Origin: Bacillota bacterium | GTDB lineage: Bacteria > Bacillota > Clostridia > Lachnospirales > Lachnospiraceae | Length of the DNA stretch: 46,304 nt | Assembly: GCA_023436225.1 (NCBI GenBank) | Contig: JAEZKA010000005.1 | Location: forward strand, 1-46,304 | Reading direction: 5' to 3' | The notes under the pieces: generated by a model | Databases searched by the model: none | What the model saw: only the letters and a program-made list of their open reading frames with translations | Told to the model about the DNA's origin: nothing | Shown here: positions 17,170 to 26,070 of the stretch, piece by piece | How positions within the stretch are numbered: position 1 is the stretch's first letter | How the letters are laid out: the number at the start of each line of letters is the position of its first letter | Position numbers and translations under genes: made by a program

Positions 17170-17199
17170 GGCATCGCTTAGCCAAGCGATGCCTTTCTT
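17170..17199 (+). terminator. Intrinsic terminator of engB
   Basis: Perfect 10-bp stem GGCATCGCTT (17170-17179) / AAGCGATGCC (17184-17193), loop agcc, then TTTCTT. Confidence 0.92.
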
Positions 17200-17290
17200 A
17201 TATGCAGTATTTTATGTGAGTTATATTGATGACACATAAAGCTTATAACCCTACTTGATCTAATTGATGCGAGTAGTATTGATTAAACCT

Positions 17291-17806
17291 CTATAATAGC
17301 ATAGACATCAGATGTGCATAGACATCTGAACTTTTTTCTCTCCAGTTGTTACAGAGGCTTTTTGCTTCCTCTTGAGTTGTGACAAGGAGAGTCAGATCGA
17401 TAATGGGGGCATCTCGTTCAATAACACTAAGGTGAGCAGCAAATTCGCCTTTTTTCACCTGATAGTATTCAGCCTGTGTGGATACCTCGGCTTGAAGCTC
17501 GTATTTATTCTCTAGCAGATAAGCTTCAATATCTTCCTTGATACCGGTGGATATCATATTGTCAAAAAGAAGAAGTGTCTCATTTCCGCTATCTGTAATA
17601 CGGTACAGGGTGCTGTTGCGAATTGTTTTCGTTGTAATATAAGCATCATCAATCAATTCCGAGATAACCCTTTGAAGGTTAAAATAATTGGTGTATTCCT
17701 TTTCTAATATAAATGTTGTCAATTGAGCATTGTTTAAAGGAAAGTTAACTCTACTAAGGATGTAGAGTATCATAAGCTTATATAGCATAAAGGTATCGGA
17801 TTGCAT
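17291..17806 (-). CDS. DUF4364 family protein (winged-helix-like)
   Basis: A 171-residue protein that I recognise as DUF4364, a family common in clostridia and of unproven function. The N-terminal half (about 5-80: LYKLMILYILSRVNFPLNNAQL ... FNLQRVISELIDDAYI ... YRITDSGNETLLLF) has the look of a winged-helix domain, with a helical dimerisation part after it, as in PadR-like regulators. The C-terminal half is beta-rich. AGGAGG lies six bases before the ATG. It is the last gene of a minus-strand unit with malic enzyme and a radical SAM protein. Confidence 0.8.
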   Translation of the reverse strand: MQSDTFMLYKLMILYILSRVNFPLNNAQLTTFILEKEYTNYFNLQRVISELIDDAYITTKTIRNSTLYRITDSGNETLLLFDNMISTGIKEDIEAYLLENKYELQAEVSTQAEYYQVKKGEFAAHLSVIERDAPIIDLTLLVTTQEEAKSLCNNWREKSSDVYAHLMSMLL

Positions 17807-17822
17807 TGCTTACCTCCTTTGA

Positions 17823-18761
17823 TCAGATCGGGCAATTATATAATTTCCCTTGATAAGTATCCCGTTCCTTCATCTGGCTGTGTATTCGGTTGAGCACAAG
17901 CCTTTTATTACCGCTCCATAAAGGAGCAAGCAATAGATTCTTAGGACCGTCGCCGGTAATTCGATGAATAACAAGTTCCTTTGGAAGATGTTCAATACAG
18001 GAGATGACAATATCGACATAGGCGTCTAAGGTGAGCTCCTCCTGCAGACTGCCTTCTTCATAAGAACGTCCGAGATCAGTTCCTTTTAATATATGCAATA
18101 GCTGCAATTTAATTCCTTGGATCGGAAGGGTGGATATATATTCCATGGTCTTTAACATATCATGTTTTGACTCCTTTGGCAAGCCCAGAATCGTATGAGC
18201 GATGACCAAAATACCATGTTGATGGAGTGAATGGACACATTCCTCGAAGACCTTGAGAGGATATCCCCTTCGAATAAAAGCTGCGGTTTGTTCATGAATG
18301 GTCTGTAATCCAAGCTCAATCCAAACAGGCCTAATCCGGTTCAATTCTGCAAGTAAAGCCAAAACCTCCTCATTGATACAATCCGGTCTGGTGGCGATGG
18401 ATAGAATAAGGATATCCGGATGGTTGATTGCTTCTGAGAATATAGTTCTGAGATATTCCACCGGAGCATAGGTATTCGTATAGGCCTGAAAGTAGGCAAT
18501 GTATCCGGTATTCTCGGGGTCAGCAAGCTTTGCTGCGACCTTACCCTTGGCTTCTTCAATTTGTTTATTTATATCAGGTTGGAATACTGCAGCAAAGTCG
18601 CCTGAGCCTCCCTCAGAGCAAAAGATGCAGCCACGAGTATCTAGAGTACCATCCCGGTTCGGGCATGACATTCCTCCGTTCAGAGACAGCTTGTATATTT
18701 TACGGCCGTAACATCTTTTTAATTCATAATCCAAGGAATGATATCTCTTCTGATCCCACAT
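17823..18761 (-). CDS. TIGR01212-family radical SAM protein (YhcC-like)
   Basis: A 312-residue radical SAM enzyme. The start RYHSLDYELKRCYGRKIYKLSLNGG and the cluster-binding cysteines in CPNRDGTLDTRGCIFC mark the YhcC/TIGR01212 family, whose substrate is not firmly established. WIELGLQT and HTILGLPKE are typical downstream core elements. The stop is 16 bp before the DUF4364 start and the gene begins 8 bp after the malic enzyme stop, so the three are probably one operon. The ribosome binding site is weak, suggesting translational coupling. Confidence 0.9.
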   Translation of the reverse strand: MWDQKRYHSLDYELKRCYGRKIYKLSLNGGMSCPNRDGTLDTRGCIFCSEGGSGDFAAVFQPDINKQIEEAKGKVAAKLADPENTGYIAYFQAYTNTYAPVEYLRTIFSEAINHPDILILSIATRPDCINEEVLALLAELNRIRPVWIELGLQTIHEQTAAFIRRGYPLKVFEECVHSLHQHGILVIAHTILGLPKESKHDMLKTMEYISTLPIQGIKLQLLHILKGTDLGRSYEEGSLQEELTLDAYVDIVISCIEHLPKELVIHRITGDGPKNLLLAPLWSGNKRLVLNRIHSQMKERDTYQGKLYNCPI

Positions 18762-18769
18762 GTTCTACT

Positions 18770-19924
18770 CTACTTTCTGATATATGACTTTACCGCAGCA
18801 CTTACCACATCACTCACTCTGGGGTCAAAGGGCTGAGGCATAATATTATCTTCATTTAATTCACTGTCATTAACTAGATCGGCAATTGCCATGGCGGCTG
18901 CAAGCTTCATCTCCTCTGTTATCTGAGTTGCTCTGCCCTCCAGTGCACCTAGAAAAATTCCCGGGAAAGCGGCCACATTATTAACCTGATTAGGAAAATC
19001 AGAACGTCCAGTAGCAACAATCCGGGCACCTGCTTCCTTAGCAAGGTCTGGCATGATCTCCGGGATAGGATTGGCCATTGCAAAAATAATTGAATCCTTG
19101 TTCATTGAAGCAACCATTTCCTGGGTCACTATATTGGGAGCAGAAACGCCAACAAAAAGATCGGCGCCGACTAAAGCATCAGCCAAGGTACCGTTCTTAT
19201 TCTCAAGATTTGTAATGGAGAGCATCTCCTCCTGCATCCAGTTAAGCTTCTTATATTCCCTTGATATAATACCATTGATATCACAAAGAAGAAGGTGTTT
19301 GAAGCCATAGGAGAGGAGTAACTTAGAGATAGCAATGCCTGCCGAACCGGCTCCGTTAACTACAATGCGGCATTCCTCTTTACGCTTGCCGGTAACCTTT
19401 AGGGCATTGATAGCTGCAGCTAATACCACGATCGCAGTACCGTGCTGATCGTCATGGAATACCGGAATATCAAGCAGGCCTTTCAGGCGCTCCTCTATTT
19501 CAAAGCATCTTGGTGCAGAGATATCTTCCAGATTAATCCCTCCAAAAGCAGGAGCGATGGCAACGATGGTCTTAATGATTTCTTCTGTATCCTGAGTATC
19601 AAGACAGATCGGAATAGCATTCACTCCACCAAATTCCTTGAAAAGGACAGCCTTTCCTTCCATTACGGGCATAGCTGCATAGGGGCCGATATTTCCGAGG
19701 CCAAGAACTGCACTGCCATCGGAGATAACTGCGATTGTATTTGCTTTTATAGTATAACGATATGCTTCCGATTTATCATTTGCAATCGCACGGCAGGGTT
19801 CTGCTACACCTGGGGTATAAGCAACAGATAAATCATCCCTTGTTTTCACTGGACATTTTGATGCGATTTCAAGCTTTCCCTTCCATTCTTCATGCTTCCT
19901 TAAGGCTTGTTCGTTAAAATTCAT
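18770..19924 (-). CDS. NAD(P)-dependent malic enzyme (short form)
   Basis: A 384-residue decarboxylating malate dehydrogenase converting malate to pyruvate and CO2 with NAD(P)+ reduction. Family marks are SVAYTPGVAEPCRAI, the catalytic and metal region VFHDDQHGTAIV, the Rossmann loop VVNGAGSAGIAI, and FAMANPIPEI. It belongs to the short prokaryotic form. The start is the ATG ending at 19924 (MNFNEQALRKHEEW), with GAGGTGA upstream; a longer frame begins with TTG at 19948 and would span that site. Cofactor preference cannot be told from the sequence. Confidence 0.93.
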   Translation of the reverse strand: MNFNEQALRKHEEWKGKLEIASKCPVKTRDDLSVAYTPGVAEPCRAIANDKSEAYRYTIKANTIAVISDGSAVLGLGNIGPYAAMPVMEGKAVLFKEFGGVNAIPICLDTQDTEEIIKTIVAIAPAFGGINLEDISAPRCFEIEERLKGLLDIPVFHDDQHGTAIVVLAAAINALKVTGKRKEECRIVVNGAGSAGIAISKLLLSYGFKHLLLCDINGIISREYKKLNWMQEEMLSITNLENKNGTLADALVGADLFVGVSAPNIVTQEMVASMNKDSIIFAMANPIPEIMPDLAKEAGARIVATGRSDFPNQVNNVAAFPGIFLGALEGRATQITEEMKLAAAMAIADLVNDSELNEDNIMPQPFDPRVSDVVSAAVKSYIRK

Positions 19925-20370
19925 ATTTGTATTCACCTCTATATTCAATATTTATACATCCACTAATAAGTTTTACAGCTATCATAGCACTCTGAAAAGT
20001 GTTAATCAAGATGATTTTATTCGGTAAAAACAATAAGAATAGGGAAGAGTAAATACAGGTTAACATAATTAAACAGACAGTGGGAGTAATAAGAACGTCA
20101 TTGAATACGCTGCTTTTGGATTTGTATTATTATAAACAAAAGCGCTAAAATTGTGCTTTATTATGACTTGCAGATATACAAGGAAGAAAAAAGGAAAAAT
20201 ATAGGAATAATAGCACAATAGAAAATACTTTTCATTCTAAATGAGTTGTTGTATAATAAAATATCATATTAGGATAATCTATGGATAATTCCATCATGTA
20301 GTAATTCTGTATCATTTCTATATCGTAATTCCGTAAGAGAATCCAATCTAAGAGAAAAGGGGCTGTAATT
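19925..20370. promoter_or_regulatory. Divergent intergenic region malic enzyme / rho
   Basis: 446 bp without a gene. It should carry the minus-strand promoter for malic enzyme and, on the plus strand, the rho promoter. An AAAGC/GCTTT short inverted pair occurs near 20143. Otherwise I see only AT-rich sequence. Confidence 0.5.
20229..20257 (+). promoter_or_regulatory. Candidate SigA promoter of rho
   Basis: TTTTCA (20229-20234), 17-nt spacer, perfect TATAAT (20252-20257). The leader would be about 105 nt, which could host Rho-dependent autoregulation, as known for rho in other bacteria. Confidence 0.55.
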
Positions 20371-21756
20371 ATGGGAAATCAGTATGATTCAATGACTCTT
20401 GTCAATTTACGAGAGATAGCGAAGGAAAAGGGATTAAAGAACATAACAACTATGAAAAAAAGTGAATTGATTGAGGCATTATTAAAGGTCACTTCGGAAG
20501 AAGAACCGCTTCAGACTGAAAAGCAGGAGATTAAAACAGCTGAAACGACAGAGCAGATCTCTATTACGGGACGTGAAGAAAGGAGACCGTCAGCATCCTC
20601 TAGCCAGAGTGAAATGGATCAACTGGACAGCGGAGAGACAAAGGTCGGCATATTGGAGGTTCTTCCAGATGGATACGGTTTTATCCGCTGTGATAATTAT
20701 CTTCCCGGAGAAAACGATGTGTATGTATCACCGGCACAGATCCGTAGATTCAACCTTAAGACCGGTGATATTGTATCCGGTAACACGAAGATTCGTAGTC
20801 AGACTGAGAAATTCAGTGCATTATTATATATAAAGAGTGTTAATGGTTTTCATCCGGCAGAAGCCCAGAAGAGAAAACGTTTTGAGGACCTGACTCCTAT
20901 TTTCCCCAATCAGAGAATTCATCTTGAGACACCGGGGGCAGGGGTATCAATGAGAATGGTCGACCTGATATCACCCATAGGTAAGGGTCAGAGAGGTATG
21001 ATTGTTTCTCAGCCGAAGACAGGTAAGACAACCCTACTGAAGCAGATAGCCAAAGCAGTTACTAAAAACCATCCGGATATGAAGCTGATTATTCTGTTGA
21101 TTGATGAGCGTCCGGAGGAAGTAACCGATATTAAGGAATCGATTGAAGGTAGAAATGTAGAAGTAATCTATTCCACCTTTGATGAGCTGCCTGAGAATCA
21201 TAAAAGAGTCTCAGAAATGGTTATCGAGCGTGCTAAGAGATTGGTCGAACATAAACAGGATGTTATTATATTACTCGACAGTATAACCCGTCTTGCAAGA
21301 GCCTATAACCTGACGGTACAACCGAGTGGCAGAACCCTATCCGGTGGTCTTGATCCGGCAGCACTCCACATGCCTAAGAAATTCTTCGGTGCAGCCAGAT
21401 GTATGAGAGAGGGAGGAAGCCTTACTATACTAGCAACTGCGCTGGTAGACACCGGCAGTCGAATGGATGATGTGGTATTTGAGGAATTCAAGGGAACCGG
21501 CAACATGGAGTTAGTACTTGACCGAAGCCTATCCGAGAAGCGTATCTTCCCTGCGATCGATCTACCTAGATCAAGTACAAGAAGAGAGGATTTGCTGTTA
21601 ACGCAGCCTGAGCTAGAGGCTACCTATTTGATGCGTAAGGCACTAGGAGGAATGAAATCCGAGGAAGCGCTGGAGCGCATAATTGATTTGTTTCTCCGGA
21701 CCAAGACGAATGTTGAATTCATAGAAACCATTAAAAAAACTAAAATTGTTTTTTAA
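20371..21756 (+). CDS. rho: Transcription termination factor Rho
   Basis: A 461-residue hexameric RNA helicase. The N-terminal Rho-N/SAP-like helix set (MTLVNLREIAKEKGLKNITTMKKSELI) is followed by a charged linker (about 45-90), the RNA-binding cold-shock-like domain (EVLPDGYGFIRCDNYLPGENDVYVSPAQIRRF) and the ATPase domain with P-loop SQPKTGKTTLL, Walker B VIILLDSITRLARAYN and the Q/R loops (PSGRTLSGGLDP). All key parts are intact. It sits upstream of rpmE, DUF1385, prmC and prfA, a conserved Firmicute neighbourhood. GGGG-type ribosome binding site. Confidence 0.97.
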   Translation: MGNQYDSMTLVNLREIAKEKGLKNITTMKKSELIEALLKVTSEEEPLQTEKQEIKTAETTEQISITGREERRPSASSSQSEMDQLDSGETKVGILEVLPDGYGFIRCDNYLPGENDVYVSPAQIRRFNLKTGDIVSGNTKIRSQTEKFSALLYIKSVNGFHPAEAQKRKRFEDLTPIFPNQRIHLETPGAGVSMRMVDLISPIGKGQRGMIVSQPKTGKTTLLKQIAKAVTKNHPDMKLIILLIDERPEEVTDIKESIEGRNVEVIYSTFDELPENHKRVSEMVIERAKRLVEHKQDVIILLDSITRLARAYNLTVQPSGRTLSGGLDPAALHMPKKFFGAARCMREGGSLTILATALVDTGSRMDDVVFEEFKGTGNMELVLDRSLSEKRIFPAIDLPRSSTRREDLLLTQPELEATYLMRKALGGMKSEEALERIIDLFLRTKTNVEFIETIKKTKIVF

Positions 21757-21759
21757 GTA

Positions 21760-21788
21760 TTGCACTCGAGTATAACCTGTGCTATAAT
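21760..21788 (+). promoter_or_regulatory. Extended -10 promoter of rpmE
   Basis: TTGCAC (21760-21765), 17-nt spacer, perfect TATAAT (21783-21788) preceded by TGC, giving a TGnTATAAT extended -10. It starts four bases after the rho stop. Confidence 0.65.
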
Positions 21789-21862
21789 TAAAAAGCTGTT
21801 TATTAGTTGGAATTATTATGATGCCAATAGATAAAACTATTCGATTTTAAAGAGGTGAAAAC

Positions 21863-22072
21863 ATGAAAGAAGGAATCCATCCCAAATATCATCAGGCTAA
21901 GGTTGTTTGCAACTGCGGTAACGAATTTGTAACAGGATCAACGAAGGAAGATATCCACGTAGAAATCTGCTCCAAGTGTCATTCATTCTACACCGGACAG
22001 GTTAAGGCTGCGGCTGCTCGTGGTGCAATTGATAAATTCAACCGTAGGTATGGTTTAAACCAGGATAAATAA
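21863..22072 (+). CDS. rpmE: 50S ribosomal protein L31, zinc-binding type
   Basis: A 69-residue L31. It has the C+ zinc-ribbon pattern VVCNCGNEF ... VEICSKCHSFYTG, so this is the zinc-containing paralogue rather than the zinc-free one. RBS AAGAGGTG. A terminator follows about 90 bp after the stop. Confidence 0.97.
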   Translation: MKEGIHPKYHQAKVVCNCGNEFVTGSTKEDIHVEICSKCHSFYTGQVKAAAARGAIDKFNRRYGLNQDK

Positions 22073-22160
22073 TTAATAGAAGTATTTCTGTTAATAATCA
22101 TTCAGAACAAGTGAATTGGTTTACTGATTTATCTTGTATGTTAGACAATTTAAGCATTAA

Positions 22161-22196
22161 AAAATGGGTTGAGGTATACTTCCTCAGCCTATTTTT
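22161..22196 (+). terminator. Intrinsic terminator after rpmE
   Basis: Stem AAAATGGGTTGAGG / CCTCAGCCTATTTT (about 14 bp with wobble pairs), 7-nt loop, then a T-run ending at 22196. Confidence 0.88.
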
Positions 22197-22385
22197 AAAT
22201 ACTTGACTTATAAAAGCATAATAAAAGAAGGTTTATATATGTGGATTTTTATGATCGTTCCAATCGATTTAGCTTAGAAAACTGGTTTTTATTGGTTGAT
22301 TATGTTATATTACTTATAGTACTGATGACATATTACATATTACAGAATACAGAATACAAGTATAGAGAAAGGTTCGGGTGCTAAA

Positions 22386-23837
22386 ATGAAACCATCGGGA
22401 ATTGGGGGCATGGCCGTTATGGAAGGCGTAATGATGAAGAACAAAGACATCTACGCCGTAGCCGTGCGTAAGCCGGATAATGAAATTACAGTAGAAACAA
22501 ATACTCATAAAAATTTTACCGATAAGGTAAAGCTATTTAAGCTACCGATATTTCGTGGAATGCTGGCTTTTGTGGATTCCATGATTATTGGTGTGAAGGT
22601 ATTGAATTACTCCGCCAGCTTCTATGATGAAGAGGATGAGGTTGCCCAAACCAGCAAAAAGAAGAAAGATAAGAAGTCAGGAATAGAAGATGATGACTTT
22701 ATTGTTGAGGAAGTAGCAGCTCCGCATAATGAGCCGGATGAGATGGCAAGTACTAAGATGCCAAATACTAAGAATGCAGATAAGTCCAATGCATTGCTCA
22801 TGGCATTTGCTGTATTAATATCTATTGTTATGAGTGTTGCATTATTCATGGTGCTTCCGGTTCTGTTAACGAATCTTTTTGCCAGATTCATTGAGAATCG
22901 CTATGTTATCTTATTTGTTGAAGGCATCATTCGTCTCGCGATTTTTATCGGGTATGTGCTGCTTGCCTCAAGAATGAAGGAGATTAAGAGAGTATTCATG
23001 TATCATGGTGCCGAACACAAGACAATTAATTGCCTTGAAAACGGTTTTGAGCTAACCGTGGAGAATGTCAGATGGCAATCAAAGCAGCATAAGCGCTGCG
23101 GTACCAGCTTTATGCTTTTAGTAATATTAATAAGCTTGGTTTTCTTTATGTTTATGCCTGTTGATAACCTTATCTTAAAGGTATTGTCCCGGATTCTTCT
23201 GGTACCCTTTATTGCGGGAGTATCATATGAATTTATCCGTCTTGCCGGAAAGAGTGAGAATAAATTGGTTCAAGTACTTAGCCAGCCGGGATTATGGATG
23301 CAAGGTCTTACTACAAAAGAACCGGATGATTCAATGATCGAGGTTGCAATTTTGAGTGTTAGTGCGGTATTTGACTGGAAGGAGTTTGTGAAGACTTCTT
23401 CAACCACCCAAAATAAGAAATCTGCGGTAAAGGGAAATAATGCAAAGCAGGATACAACGAAGCAAGCTGTTGCAAAGAAAGCGGATACAAAACTGGTTAA
23501 TGATAAGAAAGCAAAAGCGAAAAGTCAGCAGCCTATTACTAAGCCGGTTGCTAAGAATAGTGAGAATAAATCCCAACCTGAGGTTAAGCCTCAAGTCGGT
23601 GGATTGGCTTATACGGGTAAAGTACCTAAGGTAGAGGTACCAAAGGTAGAAGTACCAACACCTCAGGCTGAAGCAAACATCGATAAGCAGCATGAAGAAC
23701 ATTATAATAACAATGGACGCAATAAAGGCATGGCTCCGGTAACCTTTAAGACGAACCTTAAGGTAAAAGAGGATGACGAGGATGACGAGATTTTAAAGGC
23801 ACTTGATAAGTTCTTTGATGATAAGAAAAAACTTTAG
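22386..23837 (+). CDS. DUF1385 membrane protein (YqhQ-like) with long charged C-terminal extension
   Basis: A 483-residue protein. The DUF1385 core is clear: GIGGMAVMEGVMMKNKDIYAVAVR at the start, LPIFRGMLAFVDSMIIGVKVL, and YHGAEHKTINCLENGFELTVENVRWQSKQHKRCGTSF, with about four membrane helices between residues 138 and 310. Two parts are unusual: a 60-residue charged insertion after residue 77 (KKKKDKKSGIEDDDF ...), and a Lys/Gln/Val-rich tail of about 145 residues (338-483) with a VPKVEVPKVEV repeat and an acidic end. The family's function is unknown. It lies before prmC and prfA as in many Firmicutes. Confidence 0.9.
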   Translation: MKPSGIGGMAVMEGVMMKNKDIYAVAVRKPDNEITVETNTHKNFTDKVKLFKLPIFRGMLAFVDSMIIGVKVLNYSASFYDEEDEVAQTSKKKKDKKSGIEDDDFIVEEVAAPHNEPDEMASTKMPNTKNADKSNALLMAFAVLISIVMSVALFMVLPVLLTNLFARFIENRYVILFVEGIIRLAIFIGYVLLASRMKEIKRVFMYHGAEHKTINCLENGFELTVENVRWQSKQHKRCGTSFMLLVILISLVFFMFMPVDNLILKVLSRILLVPFIAGVSYEFIRLAGKSENKLVQVLSQPGLWMQGLTTKEPDDSMIEVAILSVSAVFDWKEFVKTSSTTQNKKSAVKGNNAKQDTTKQAVAKKADTKLVNDKKAKAKSQQPITKPVAKNSENKSQPEVKPQVGGLAYTGKVPKVEVPKVEVPTPQAEANIDKQHEEHYNNNGRNKGMAPVTFKTNLKVKEDDEDDEILKALDKFFDDKKKL

Positions 23838-23921
23838 CTTAGTGACAGGCATCGAAGATGCTGTATCATATTAGTGTATATGAATATAATGGTCTTAGCA
23901 ACGGGTTTGTGAGGAAGGTAA

Positions 23922-24752
23922 ATGAACACTTATAAACAATTACTGCAGACCGGACGTGAATTACTAAAGCAACAGAAAATAGCAGATGCCGATGTAGACG
24001 CATGGTATCTGCTTGCCCATGTTTTTAATATGAAGCGGACGGATTTATTATTGAAGGGGGATCAGCCGGTAGAGGAAGAGGCAGGATCTCGATATCTTGA
24101 GTTAATTCATCAGCGAGCCGCTCATATACCGCTGCAGCATCTTCTCGGAACCCAGGAATTCATGGGCTTAGAGTTTGAAGTGAATGAGGATGTTCTGATT
24201 CCCAGACAGGATACTGAGGTTCTGGTAGAAGAGATACTAAAATACGGTAATGGTAGATCGGTGCTGGATATGTGTACTGGTTCCGGCTGCATTATCATTA
24301 GCCTTGCTAAACTTGGAAGCTTAGGACATGCGGTTGGAGTTGACCTCTCAGAGAAGGCTCTTGCAGTTGCTGCCAGGAATGCCGATAAGCATATGGTGAA
24401 GGTTGAGCTTTTACAAAGCAATCTGTTTGACCGTGTAAATGGGCATTTTGATATTATCGTATCCAATCCACCGTATATCCCTTCGGGTGATATCGAAGAC
24501 TTGATGCCGGAGGTAAAGGATTTTGAACCTAGAATGGCTTTGGATGGAAGCGACGATGGACTTAAGTTTTACCGGAGTATTACTCAAGCTGCAAAGGAAC
24601 ACTTGAATCCGAACGGTTTGATTTTCTATGAAATAGGATATAATCAAGGTGAAGCGGTGAAGTTAATCTTAATGGAGGAAGGTTTTACCGATGTAATGAT
24701 AAAGAAGGATCTGAGTGGACTTGACCGCGTTGTAGCGGCGAGACGATCATAA
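23922..24752 (+). CDS. prmC: Peptide chain release factor N5-glutamine methyltransferase
   Basis: A 276-residue SAM-dependent methyltransferase that methylates the Gln of the GGQ loop in release factors. It shows the helical N-terminal substrate-binding domain (about 1-85), the SAM-binding motif VLDMCTGSGCIIISLA, and the catalytic NPPY tetrad at residues 182-185. It ends 22 bp before prfA, whose product is its substrate, so the pair is functionally and transcriptionally linked. RBS AGGAAGG. Confidence 0.96.
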   Translation: MNTYKQLLQTGRELLKQQKIADADVDAWYLLAHVFNMKRTDLLLKGDQPVEEEAGSRYLELIHQRAAHIPLQHLLGTQEFMGLEFEVNEDVLIPRQDTEVLVEEILKYGNGRSVLDMCTGSGCIIISLAKLGSLGHAVGVDLSEKALAVAARNADKHMVKVELLQSNLFDRVNGHFDIIVSNPPYIPSGDIEDLMPEVKDFEPRMALDGSDDGLKFYRSITQAAKEHLNPNGLIFYEIGYNQGEAVKLILMEEGFTDVMIKKDLSGLDRVVAARRS

Positions 24753-24774
24753 TTGATATGGAGGAATTATTAGT

Positions 24775-25848
24775 ATGTTTGATAAGTTAGAGGATCTTCT
24801 GATTCGTTTTCAGGAAATTGAAGATGAGATGATGAGCCCCGATGTCTTGAATGATCAGAATCATTATAAGAAGCTTCGTAAGGAGCATTCTGATCTGGGC
24901 GAAATTGTTGAAAAATACAAGGAATATAAGTCGAATCAAAAAAGTATAGAAGATAGTCTTGCACTTCTGGAGGAAGAAAGCGATGAGGAGATGCGCGAAC
25001 TTGCTAAGGAAGAGCTAAATGAGTGTAAACAAAGGATTCCTAAACTGGAAGAGGAGCTTAAGATCTTATTGCTTCCAAAGGATCCCAATGATGATAAGAA
25101 TGTAATTGTAGAAATAAGAGGCGGTGCCGGCGGTGATGAAGCGGCATTATTTGCAGCAGAGTTATATCGTATGTATGTAATGTATGCAGAGCGTAACCGA
25201 TGGAAGATTGATGTAATGAATATGAATGAGAATGGGATTGGCGGTTACAAGGAAGTAATTTTCATGATAAACGGTAAGGGTGCCTATTCGAAGCTGAAAT
25301 ATGAGAGTGGGGTACATCGTGTACAGCGTGTTCCGGTAACAGAATCCGGTGGACGTATTCATACCTCTACTTCTACAGTAGCCATTATGCCTGAGGCAGA
25401 AGAGGTTGACGTAGAACTTGATCTGAATGATTGTAAGTTTGATGTGTTCCGTTCCTCCGGTAACGGTGGTCAGTGCGTTAATACTACGGATTCAGCGGTT
25501 CGTTTAACTCATATTCCTACCGGTATTGTAATATCCTGTCAGGATGAGAAATCGCAGCTGAAGAATAAAGATAAGGCAATCCGTGTTTTACGTGCAAAGC
25601 TATATGATCTGGAACTAGAGAAGTCCCGTAATGCTGAGGCTGAAGCGAGAAAGAGCCAGGTTGGTACCGGTGACCGTTCTGAGAAGATCAGAACCTATAA
25701 CTTCCCTCAAGGACGTGTAACTGATCATAGAATTAATCTAACCATGTACCAGATTGATAAGGTGATGGATGGAGACCTGGATTTCGTCATCGACAGCTTA
25801 ATTGCAGCTGATCAGGCTGCGAAGCTGAGTAATTTGCAGGAAGCCTAA
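24775..25848 (+). CDS. prfA: Peptide chain release factor 1
   Basis: A 357-residue RF1 that terminates translation at UAA and UAG. The GGQ motif is at residues 231-233 (SSGNGGQCVNTTDSAVR). The stop-codon recognition tripeptide is in RVPVTESGGRIHTST, a PxT form typical of RF1 rather than the SPF of RF2. The N-terminal coiled region and C-terminal domain have the usual length. GGAGG precedes the ATG. Confidence 0.97.
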   Translation: MFDKLEDLLIRFQEIEDEMMSPDVLNDQNHYKKLRKEHSDLGEIVEKYKEYKSNQKSIEDSLALLEEESDEEMRELAKEELNECKQRIPKLEEELKILLLPKDPNDDKNVIVEIRGGAGGDEAALFAAELYRMYVMYAERNRWKIDVMNMNENGIGGYKEVIFMINGKGAYSKLKYESGVHRVQRVPVTESGGRIHTSTSTVAIMPEAEEVDVELDLNDCKFDVFRSSGNGGQCVNTTDSAVRLTHIPTGIVISCQDEKSQLKNKDKAIRVLRAKLYDLELEKSRNAEAEARKSQVGTGDRSEKIRTYNFPQGRVTDHRINLTMYQIDKVMDGDLDFVIDSLIAADQAAKLSNLQEA

Positions 25849-25881
25849 ATAAATGATAGAAAGCATAATCCATTGTTAAAA

Positions 25882-25945
25882 GTTTGTGCCTGTATCATCC
25901 GAGTGTATATATCGTGCAAGCACGCATTGCACACTCGGCACAAAC
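25882..25945. repeat. Three-segment long hairpin after prfA
   Basis: GTTTGTGCC (25882-25890) pairs with GGCACAAAC (25937-25945); GAGTGT (25901-25906) with ACACTC (25931-25936); CGTGC (25913-25917) with GCACG (25920-25924). A 10-nt bulge and a 6x6 internal loop separate the stems. There is no T-run, so it is not a standard terminator. Confidence 0.8.
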
Positions 25946-26070
25946 GAATACAAGGGCAAGCATATTAAGTTAATTTGATATGGAATTTTTATATAATCGT
26001 TAGGAAGAACTGCAGAGTTGGTACTAGTATCATAAAGGTTTTATAACACGATGTTATGTGAGGATTAATA

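Noticed and set aside
20140..20156. cre-like AAAAGCGCT sequence upstream of rho
   Set aside because: Three or more mismatches to the consensus and no palindromic balance.
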